From IMG/VR virus record IMGVR_UViG_3300050015_000171, positions 1-29,658 of that record: a DNA stretch of 29,658 nucleotides. One strand, written 5' to 3'. This document shows positions 24,589 to 29,658 of the stretch, piece by piece. The position numbers and the translations under genes are program-made. Origin of the DNA: a virus. Positions within the stretch are counted from its first letter, which is position 1. Every line of letters begins with the position of its first letter. The notes below the pieces were generated by a model that saw only the letters and a list, made by a program, of their open reading frames with translations, was not told the origin of the DNA and searched no databases.

Positions 24589-25026
24589 ATGGCTATACCA
24601 CTTGCGGTCGCTGCTTTTTGCTTTACGGCTGTCTCATGCGAAACAAAAAGGAAACGGTTTAGAAGTGATAAATTTGTTAGTAATCAGACGTGCGGACTGT
24701 TTGTTCAGATGGAATCGCACCCATTCACTGTTGGAGCGGTGGATATGAGTCAGTTTATCCAATCCAGTATCTCGGGGTTGCAAGCCGTCAAGTCTGTGTC
24801 AGTGAAAGCTGACAATGGCCGTGTCCAAGTCGAGGTTGCGGTGGACAAGTTCGAGTGGAAGTACCTGGAGCAGATCTACGAGAAGGAGTTGTATTTATCG
24901 GACGTTTTTCGTGGACAAGCCTTGGATTTCCGGGTGATTGATGAGTCTCCCAATGCCGGGGAAGCCGCCCACGCCGGCGGTCCAGGATTGATATGGAACC
25001 TGGTTTCTTTGCCGCCGGTGGATTAA
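24589..25026 (+). CDS. GC-rich ORF of foreign appearance (unknown)
   Basis: From ATG 24589 the ORF gives 145 residues. A G-rich site (GGGAG, GGGGG) lies just upstream, and in-frame ATGs at 24508 and 24523 have none. The N-terminus 'MAIPLAVAAFCFTAVSC' is hydrophobic and followed by 'ETKRKRFR', so a membrane segment or lipoprotein-like signal with Cys17 is possible, though the positive charges lie on the wrong side for a normal signal. The middle has 'SVSVKADNGRVQVEVAVDKF' and 'KYLEQIYEKELYLSDVF'. Codons are GC-rich, unlike the AT-rich neighbours (38 of 60 bases are G or C in 24961-25020). It looks like a recent import. No family is recognised. Confidence 0.55.
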   Translation: MAIPLAVAAFCFTAVSCETKRKRFRSDKFVSNQTCGLFVQMESHPFTVGAVDMSQFIQSSISGLQAVKSVSVKADNGRVQVEVAVDKFEWKYLEQIYEKELYLSDVFRGQALDFRVIDESPNAGEAAHAGGPGLIWNLVSLPPVD

Positions 25027-25059
25027 TATGACCGCATTTTGGCCTTGGATGAATTAAGA

Positions 25060-25079
25060 ACCGAGGAATAATCCTCGGT
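25060..25079 (+). other. 8-bp hairpin between GC-rich ORF and helicase
   Basis: ACCGAGGA (25060-25067) pairs with TCCTCGGT (25072-25079) around a 4-nt loop. It is not followed by a T run, so it is a weak terminator candidate at best; it may mark the right border of the GC-rich insert. Confidence 0.45.
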
Positions 25080-25121
25080 AAGATGCTGTTATATTAATGT
25101 AAGTTTGGTATAAATTTCCTT

Positions 25122-25150
25122 TTGACATCCTCATAATTTTTTGATATTAT
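25122..25150 (+). promoter_or_regulatory. Sigma70-type promoter placed for a leaderless helicase mRNA
   Basis: TTGACA (25122-25127), 17-bp spacer, TATTAT (25145-25150). Only 5 nt separate the -10 box from ATG 25156, so transcription would start at or next to the start codon. No Shine-Dalgarno is present. Confidence 0.8.
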
Positions 25151-25155
25151 AAATC

Positions 25156-26790
25156 ATGAGCGAAATTAAGTTATCACCACAACAAATTATCGCCATTAAT
25201 TTCATGGTTAACGGAACAGGAAACGCCTTATTGAAGGCTGTTGCCGGATCTGGTAAAACCTTTACATTGATGGAGATTGTTATGGTGCTAGAAGGATTTG
25301 TAGCCATCTGTGCTTACAATACTTCAATCGCTGGAGAGATTGAGGAAAAGGTTACCAAACTTACTCTAAAGTCTGGTACTACGGTTTATGTAGGTACATG
25401 CCACCGTTTCGGCCGGAGAGCATTAATAAAACAATTCCCTAAAGGTCATCTTCCCAAACCGGGGGATAGATCTAAAATTGACCAGATGATGGATGAAATG
25501 GTTCATCCAAAAACGAAGATTAAAGGAGTTCCCAAGCACCTTCAGAGTTTTGTCCGTAAAGCTTACACTCTTGCCCGTCAATGGGGTGTCGGAGTTTTAC
25601 CTGAATTTCCTTTCAATAGCCGTGAAGCTTGGCTTAACCTTATAGACCATTTCGACCTTCGGGATGAATTTGCTAACTCTGACGGTAAGTTACCTCTAGA
25701 TATTGACCAGTTGGTATCTGAAGGATGCAATTGGGCAACTCGCTTGATTAAATATGGTGTGGAATATTGTGAGAAACTTTGGGATTTCGAGGATATGATT
25801 TATGTTGTCCTGTATCTGAATCTCAGGGTTGAACCTAACAATATTGTCCTGGTTGATGAATGCCAGGATATCAATCCAACCCGCCGGTCATTAATCAAGA
25901 AAATGATTGCAGTGGGAGGTAGGGTTTTATTCGTTGGGGATCCTCACCAAGCGATTTATGGATTTACTGGTGCGGATGCAAAGTCATTTGAGAATATCAA
26001 AAAGGAATTTAATTGCACCGAATTAGATCTAACATGGTCATTCCGTTGCGCTCAAGATATCGTTAAGTTTGTCCAACAATGGGTAAATCACATTCAAGCT
26101 TCTCCTGAAGCCCCTAAAGGGTTAGTAGTTACGATGGACGAATTGAATATGTGGAAACCAATCATGATTGGAACAAATTACTTTACGGGTGAATCGGTTA
26201 CTCAGGAGCCGTTAACGGTTAAGGATGCTATTTTATGCCGCAATAATGCTCCACTGGCCGCTTTGTTTTTTACCTTGCTTAAGAATGGTATTCCATCACA
26301 TATTGAAGGTAAAGATATCTCAGGTAAACTTTTGAAGTTAATCCGACGTTGGCCTAAACTTAAGACCTTGATCGCGTTGGAAGATAAACTCTTGGAATAT
26401 AAAGAGGATCAAATCCAAAAAGGATTACAAAGCGGTAAAGAAACAAAAGCGGCTGAAATTGCAGATATCGTGGATGCAATTATTGCGATTATTTCAGGAA
26501 TTGGAAAGAACAAAAAAGTTCAAGATTTGGAAGATAAGATTGTTGGTATGTTCCAAGACACTCAAGGTAATAAGAGCAAAACGTTAACATTAACGTCCAT
26601 TCATAAATCAAAAGGACGTGAATGGGATAGAGTATTCTGGTATGGACGAAATCGTTGGAATCCTTCGTCTTATGCCCGTCAAGATTGGCAGATGGAACAG
26701 GAAAAGAATTTGATGTATGTAGCCGGAACAAGAGCAAAAACAACCTTAGTTGATATTGTGGTTCCTATACCGAAAAAGAAAGGATATTAA
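25156..26790 (+). CDS. UvrD/Rep-type superfamily 1 DNA helicase
   Basis: The 544-residue protein has the SF1A helicase motifs in order. Motif I is 'AVAGSGKTFT' (residues 28-37), motif II 'VDECQD' (233-238), motif III 'GDPHQAIYGFTGA' (from 261), motif IV 'LTWSFRC', motif V 'TSIHKSKGREWDRV' and motif VI 'EKNLMYVAGTRAK'. The Q-motif 'LSPQQ' is near the N-terminus. Such enzymes unwind DNA 3' to 5' using ATP, in replication restart or repair. It is shorter than UvrD (about 720) and lacks large 1B/2B insertions. It is not the SF1B Dda of T4 as far as the motifs show. It has its own promoter with the -10 box 5 nt before ATG, suggesting a leaderless, probably early, mRNA. Confidence 0.9.
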   Translation: MSEIKLSPQQIIAINFMVNGTGNALLKAVAGSGKTFTLMEIVMVLEGFVAICAYNTSIAGEIEEKVTKLTLKSGTTVYVGTCHRFGRRALIKQFPKGHLPKPGDRSKIDQMMDEMVHPKTKIKGVPKHLQSFVRKAYTLARQWGVGVLPEFPFNSREAWLNLIDHFDLRDEFANSDGKLPLDIDQLVSEGCNWATRLIKYGVEYCEKLWDFEDMIYVVLYLNLRVEPNNIVLVDECQDINPTRRSLIKKMIAVGGRVLFVGDPHQAIYGFTGADAKSFENIKKEFNCTELDLTWSFRCAQDIVKFVQQWVNHIQASPEAPKGLVVTMDELNMWKPIMIGTNYFTGESVTQEPLTVKDAILCRNNAPLAALFFTLLKNGIPSHIEGKDISGKLLKLIRRWPKLKTLIALEDKLLEYKEDQIQKGLQSGKETKAAEIADIVDAIIAIISGIGKNKKVQDLEDKIVGMFQDTQGNKSKTLTLTSIHKSKGREWDRVFWYGRNRWNPSSYARQDWQMEQEKNLMYVAGTRAKTTLVDIVVPIPKKKGY

Positions 26791-26791
26791 A

Positions 26792-27016
26792 ATGAAAGGT
26801 GATATTCAGATACTCGCAACCGTAGAATGTGAAAAATGTGGATACCAATTGACAGTAGAATTAACAGAAACTTATACCAGTCAGGATCATTCCTGGGATG
26901 ATAGGTATGTGAATAAGCAAATGGATGCTGACGGGTGGTATGGAATGACCTGTCCTATGTGCCTTGATGATGAAGATGAGGAAAATCATGAAGGTCAATT
27001 AAATGATGATGAATAA
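26792..27016 (+). CDS. Small zinc-ribbon protein
   Basis: ATG 26792 lies 1 nt past the helicase stop with AAAGGAT upstream, so the two are co-translated; a longer reading from 26750 would overlap the helicase. The 74-residue protein has two Cys pairs, 'CEKCG' and 'CPMCL', about 50 residues apart, likely holding one zinc ion, and an acidic tail ('DDEDEENHEGQLNDDE'). It could be a helicase partner or a DNA-mimic-like acidic protein; function is unknown. Confidence 0.7.
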   Translation: MKGDIQILATVECEKCGYQLTVELTETYTSQDHSWDDRYVNKQMDADGWYGMTCPMCLDDEDEENHEGQLNDDE

Positions 27017-27053
27017 CCAAAGGAATTTGTTCTAGAATCACGTTTCGTTTTTC

Positions 27054-27122
27054 GCGCTATCTATGTACTCGCATTGCTTATTGATCGTTTATAGCGCTTC
27101 TAAAGAGCAATGCGAAGTACAT
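27054..27122. other. Interlocked inverted repeats with pseudoknot topology
   Basis: GCGCTAT (27054-27060) can pair with ATAGCGC (27091-27097). ATGTACTCGCATTGCT (27063-27078) can pair with AGCAATGCGAAGTACAT (27106-27122) with one bulged base. The arms alternate a-b-a'-b', the order of an H-type pseudoknot. No T run follows on either strand, so it is not a plain terminator. The stretch 27017-27194 holds no gene apart from this element and the late box at 27133. Confidence 0.6.
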
Positions 27123-27132
27123 TTAAATCTCT

Positions 27133-27140
27133 CATAAATA
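27133..27140 (+). promoter_or_regulatory. Late promoter box CATAAATA for gp13
   Basis: CATAAATA on the plus strand lies 11 nt after the interlocked repeats. The predicted start near 27146 gives a 49-nt leader carrying GGAGGGG before gp13. Its presence on this strand fits a late structural gene. Confidence 0.6.
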
Positions 27141-27194
27141 ATAATAGACATAACAATTTAACCTGATATTGCTACTTTGGAGGGGTTTAAAAAG

Positions 27195-27932
27195 ATGCCG
27201 GAACCTAATTCTAGAGAGGAATTCGGTCAATATTGCCTGAGACGTTTAGGGTCTCCTATTATTGATATCGAAATTACTCCAGATCAAATTGATGATAATA
27301 TAGATGATGCACTTACAATTTGGCGCGAATTCCACTATGAAGCCACTCAAAGGACCTATTTTGCCCATGTAGTAACGGAAACAGATATGGTTAATAGGTG
27401 GGTACCATGCGGCGATAACATACAGTCTGTTGTAAGGGTTATTGAATGTAATGAGTCTAACCTAAATATCTTTGATGTCCGCTATCAACTCCGGTTACAA
27501 GATTTTTATAATTTCTCCAATGTGTCAATGCAACATTATGTTATTACAATGGAGAAACTTCGGTTGATAGATTGGCTCCTAAATCCTGAGCCTACTATTT
27601 CCTTTGAACGTTTAGCGAACCGTATTTACCTAAATGCAGACTGGCAATATAGAATTAGGATAGGACAAACCTTAGTCTTTGAAGTCTACCAATGGTTAGA
27701 TGAGGAAACATACCCTAGGATTTGGCATGATAAGTGGCTCAAAAAGTATGCTACCGCTTTAATGCGGCGTCAATGGGGATCAAATATCAAAAAATATAAT
27801 GGTATTCAAACCTTAGGAAATGTAACTTTAAATGGACAACAAATTTATGATGAAGCCTCAGCGGAGATTGAGGAATTAGAGGATAAGTTGCATTCGGATT
27901 ACCAAATACCTCCGAGGATTTTTATCGGCTAA
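27195..27932 (+). CDS. 13: Neck protein gp13
   Basis: The 245-residue protein matches T4-like gp13. It has 'CLRRLGSPIIDIEITPDQID', 'DALTIWREFHYEATQR', 'FDVRYQLRLQDFYNF', 'YPRIWHDKWLKKYATALMRR' then 'QWGSNIKKYNGIQT', and 'NVTLNGQQIYDEASAEIEEL' with 'PPRIFIG' at the end. gp13 forms the neck ring that seals the packaged head and receives the tail with gp14 and gp15. ATG 27195 follows a strong GGAGGGG; an in-frame TTG at 27177 overlaps that site and is rejected. In T4 genes 13, 14 and 15 lie together on one strand; here gp13 lies 3.7 kb away on the opposite strand behind its own late-type box. Confidence 0.93.
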   Translation: MPEPNSREEFGQYCLRRLGSPIIDIEITPDQIDDNIDDALTIWREFHYEATQRTYFAHVVTETDMVNRWVPCGDNIQSVVRVIECNESNLNIFDVRYQLRLQDFYNFSNVSMQHYVITMEKLRLIDWLLNPEPTISFERLANRIYLNADWQYRIRIGQTLVFEVYQWLDEETYPRIWHDKWLKKYATALMRRQWGSNIKKYNGIQTLGNVTLNGQQIYDEASAEIEELEDKLHSDYQIPPRIFIG

Positions 27933-27945
27933 ATTGGGAGAATTT

Positions 27946-28149
27946 ATGTCAACTCCTTATACCTATTGTGATAGGTTAGAGGATATACTACACGAACAGT
28001 TGGATGATTTATTCCATCATCGGAGACATATGTTAAACAAAGAGTGTCCACAACCTTGTATGGAATGTGAGAAAAATAAAATTATAATGGAAATTCTCCT
28101 AAGTGTCTTTAAAGAACCGGAACCTTCTGTTATTATAAAAGACTCTTGA
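27946..28149 (+). CDS. Small Cys-rich protein (unknown)
   Basis: ATG 27946 follows GGGAGA and lies 13 nt after the gp13 stop; it encodes 67 residues. 'CPQPCMECEKNK' holds three closely spaced Cys that could bind a metal, preceded by 'LDDLFHHRRHML' with several His. It is probably read from the gp13 mRNA. No family is recognised. Confidence 0.6.
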   Translation: MSTPYTYCDRLEDILHEQLDDLFHHRRHMLNKECPQPCMECEKNKIIMEILLSVFKEPEPSVIIKDS

Positions 28150-28175
28150 TATTCCATTATAATTTGTGATATGAT
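28146..28175 (+). promoter_or_regulatory. Sigma70-type promoter placed for a leaderless SprT-like mRNA
   Basis: TTGATA (28146-28151), 18-bp spacer, TATGAT (28170-28175). ATG 28182 begins after 6 nt, which puts +1 on the start codon. No Shine-Dalgarno is present. Confidence 0.7.
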
Positions 28176-28181
28176 TACATC

Positions 28182-28598
28182 ATGTTAAGCATAGATGCAG
28201 AAAAACTTGCCAAACAATTGATTCAACAATATTGTCCTGGATATGTATTTCAATGGGACAGGTCTAAAAGGCGTTTCGGTGCTTGTTACCGAGGCAAATC
28301 AACAATTTCACTAAGTTTGGATTTAACCATCCGGAATAGTGAGGAACAAGTACGTGATACAATCCTGCATGAAATCGCTCATGCATTGACTCCAGGACAT
28401 CACCATGATTATACGTGGAAGATGGCTTGTATCCGTATCGGTGCTAAGCCGGAAAGATGTTATAATTCCACGGTAATAAAAGCTGACCATGTATATGAGG
28501 CAAAGTGCCATTGCATGGTACATAAAGCTTTCCGAAGGATTCGGCGCAATTTGATTTGTAAGCATTGCCGCGTACCTTTAGTTTTCCAACAAGTTTGA
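28182..28598 (+). CDS. SprT-like zinc metalloprotease
   Basis: The 138-residue protein has 'TILHEIAHALTPGHHHDYTW': HEIAH (residues 63-67) supplies two zinc ligands and the catalytic Glu, and the following PGHHH supplies the third, as in SprT/Spartan-family proteases. A C-terminal zinc ribbon follows with 'CHCMVHKAF' and 'CKHC'. Family members such as Spartan cut proteins crosslinked to DNA; in phages the substrate is unknown. The length fits short SprT proteins. The gene starts 6 nt behind a -10 box without a ribosome site, so a leaderless mRNA is predicted. Confidence 0.85.
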   Translation: MLSIDAEKLAKQLIQQYCPGYVFQWDRSKRRFGACYRGKSTISLSLDLTIRNSEEQVRDTILHEIAHALTPGHHHDYTWKMACIRIGAKPERCYNSTVIKADHVYEAKCHCMVHKAFRRIRRNLICKHCRVPLVFQQV

Positions 28599-28623
28599 CA
28601 TTCCTTTTTCTTTATGTTATTAT
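28595..28623 (+). promoter_or_regulatory. Sigma70-type promoter
   Basis: TTGACA (28595-28600) overlaps the SprT-like stop, followed by a 17-bp spacer and TATTAT (28618-28623). The first ATG downstream is at 28631 (7 nt after the box). The main gene at 28695 has its own AAGGAG. Confidence 0.8.
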
Positions 28624-28630
28624 GTAATTG

Positions 28631-28723
28631 ATGATAGAGAGTAATGGCATCCATCACGGCTTTAAGATGAAAAAATTTAAAGGAGAGTTACCATATGTCC
28701 CGAAAGGAACTTGTAACACTTAA
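28631..28723 (+). CDS. Possible leaderless micro-ORF (30 residues)
   Basis: ATG 28631 lies at the position where transcription should start, as for the other leaderless genes here. The ORF runs 30 codons ('MIESNGIHHGFKMKKFKGEL…') and ends in TAA at 28721-28723, overlapping the start of the next gene in another frame. It could be a leader peptide that controls the downstream start, or chance. No family is recognised. Confidence 0.3.
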   Translation: MIESNGIHHGFKMKKFKGELPYVPKGTCNT

Positions 28724-28943
28724 CAGAACGTTAGCGATCAAGGTTGGACCTGATATCGAAAAAGTTTCTTCCTTCACAGGAATTGGGGAAGCAACTTGGA
28801 ATAGGAATGATGAGATAACCTATCAAATCCATGAGATTCATTTTCCTACACCAATACATATTCTTCCTATTGGTCCGTTTTTGAACACTTACCCGAAACT
28901 ATCCTTCAAGAAAACGGCAATTGTTTCTACTCAGGATGTATAA
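28695..28943 (+). CDS. Small protein (unknown)
   Basis: ATG 28695 follows AAGGAGAG at a good distance. The 82 residues have a basic N-terminus ('SRKELVTLNRTLAIKVG'), then 'GIGEATWNRNDEITYQIHEI' and a Pro/Ile-rich C-terminal half. The mix of short strands suggests a small beta fold. It is driven by the promoter at 28595-28623. No family is recognised. Confidence 0.65.
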   Translation: MSRKELVTLNRTLAIKVGPDIEKVSSFTGIGEATWNRNDEITYQIHEIHFPTPIHILPIGPFLNTYPKLSFKKTAIVSTQDV

Positions 28944-28950
28944 TTCCTGA

Positions 28951-28979
28951 TTGACATTCCATAATTTTCTTGTTAATAT
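28951..28979 (+). promoter_or_regulatory. Sigma70-type promoter placed for a leaderless mRNA
   Basis: TTGACA (28951-28956), 17-bp spacer, TAATAT (28974-28979). ATG 28986 begins after 6 nt. The promoter begins with the same TTGACATTCC as the one at 28595. Confidence 0.7.
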
Positions 28980-28985
28980 TAAAAC

Positions 28986-29318
28986 ATGAGACATGACCAA
29001 AGACAACTCGCTATAGTTCATTCCGTAACATTTGAGAATTATTACGGAATTGAAGTTGCCCATGCCACCGTTGTGGAACACCCTAAGTTTCGTGCGAGTG
29101 ATGAAATCTATACCTCTAAAGTTATTTGGAAGTTCCCGAATGGTTATTTCATTACAAACCATACGCGGTACAAGGTAGTTCCTAAGCCTGTTCCGGCTCC
29201 TGCACCAATTGCGGCGCCTTATAATGAGGCCCGGGATTACGATAACATGGTTTTCTCTGAGGAGTATTACTATGACGCAGATTATGAGGAATATGATTAT
29301 GAATCCGTCGGATGTTAA
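28986..29318 (+). CDS. Small protein with Pro/Ala linker and Tyr/Asp-rich tail (unknown)
   Basis: The 110-residue protein has an N-terminal beta-rich part ('IVHSVTFENYYGIEVAHATV'), a 'VPKPVPAPAPIAAP' linker and an acidic Tyr-rich tail ('EEYYYDADYEEYDYESVGC'). There is no ribosome site; the start lies 6 nt after a -10 box. The last 20 nt overlap the next gene. A tail of this kind could bind a protein surface, but no family is recognised. Confidence 0.6.
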   Translation: MRHDQRQLAIVHSVTFENYYGIEVAHATVVEHPKFRASDEIYTSKVIWKFPNGYFITNHTRYKVVPKPVPAPAPIAAPYNEARDYDNMVFSEEYYYDADYEEYDYESVGC

Positions 29319-29607
29319 AGTTGGAATGGAAGCAACTTGGAATTCTGGCTCCGATTGCTATCCATGTACCATTATAGCCAAGAGTAAATTAGGTAAGAGA
29401 ATCACTATCCAGGATGCTGAGGATAAGGTAATTTCTGGAAGTCAACATGACGGTTCGGCAAAGTATGAATACAAGGCTAATCCTGCCGGTCGTATCCAAG
29501 CCGCTACCTACCGTAAAGATGGAGTTTACCGATTGCAAGGGTATGGAAAAGGATATGGTATTGTAAACATAGGGTTCTACCGGCGTTATTACGATCCGAG
29601 TTTTTAG
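29299..29607 (+). CDS. Small basic protein (unknown)
   Basis: ATG 29299 follows GAGGAATATGATT and gives 102 residues; upstream in-frame ATGs from 29209 lie inside the previous gene and read a Met/Ile/Arg-rich shadow, so they are rejected. The protein has 'VGMEATWNSGSDCYPCTII' with a Cys-x2-Cys, then 'KLGKRITIQDAEDKVISGSQ' and 'YRKDGVYRLQGYGKGYG'. It resembles a small beta-barrel of the kind that binds nucleic acid, but this is a guess. The gene overlaps the previous one by 20 nt and ends in a terminator. Confidence 0.65.
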   Translation: MNPSDVKVGMEATWNSGSDCYPCTIIAKSKLGKRITIQDAEDKVISGSQHDGSAKYEYKANPAGRIQAATYRKDGVYRLQGYGKGYGIVNIGFYRRYYDPSF

Positions 29608-29622
29608 GGAGAAATCCCTAAA
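29603..29622 (+). terminator. Intrinsic terminator at end of plus-strand block
   Basis: TTTAGGGA (29603-29610) pairs with TCCCTAAA (29615-29622) around a GAAA tetraloop, followed by GTCTTTTAT. It overlaps the TAG stop of the last gene. After it, 29623-29658 holds only a purine-rich AAAAGGAA that may be the ribosome site of a gene beyond the edge. Confidence 0.8.
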
Positions 29623-29658
29623 GTCTTTTATAATAACGATATCTTGAAAAGGAATATT

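Noticed and set aside
25060-25079. Hairpin called as a terminator
   Set aside because: The stem is good but no T run follows on either strand, so it is listed only as a hairpin.
27040-27125. A tRNA gene in the structured region before gp13
   Set aside because: The arms do not form a cloverleaf, and no T-loop or acceptor with CCA-type end is visible.
27177-27194. TTG 27177 as start of gp13
   Set aside because: It lies inside the GGAGGGG ribosome site that serves ATG 27195.

Overview
The window is part of the genome of an AT-rich T4-like myovirus (a contractile-tailed phage), judged by the ordered set of T4 virion and packaging genes. On the minus strand, reading from high to low coordinates, come gp14, gp15, gp16, gp17, gp18, gp19, gp20, three small head genes, gp21, gp22 and gp23. 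They are followed by a free-standing homing endonuclease, a glycosyltransferase-like gene, a tail-tube-fold protein, UvsY and a collagen-like fibre that runs off the left edge. The host cannot be read from the sequence.

The plus strand from about 23.5 kb to the right edge is an accessory block. It holds short unknown genes, a left-handed beta-helix protein, a GC-rich ORF that looks foreign, a UvrD-like helicase, a zinc-ribbon protein, the neck protein gp13 (on the opposite strand from gp14/gp15), a SprT-like metalloprotease and more small genes. Several plus-strand genes sit directly behind sigma70-type promoters.

The most striking content is the concentration of protein introns in the DNA-packaging machine. 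Terminase gp17 carries two inteins. The first is a LAGLIDADG intein with class 3 (Ala1, W-C-T) signatures placed exactly in the Walker A loop. The second is split between two separate genes after only 30 residues of intein, the atypical layout known from TerL inteins of the AceL type. Portal gp20 carries a third intein with an HNH domain that is interrupted by an in-frame TAA. A GIY-YIG homing endonuclease overlaps the start of gp20, and a composite Hef-like endonuclease lies beyond gp23.

Expression signals are readable. T4-type late boxes (TATAAATA and variants) precede gp23, gp22, gp18, gp16, gp14, gp13 and others. In three cases the box lies exactly 5 nt before the start codon, and three well-supported plus-strand genes have their -10 box 5-6 nt before ATG, so leaderless mRNAs are predicted for both classes. 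A two-stem region with pseudoknot topology lies just upstream of gp13.
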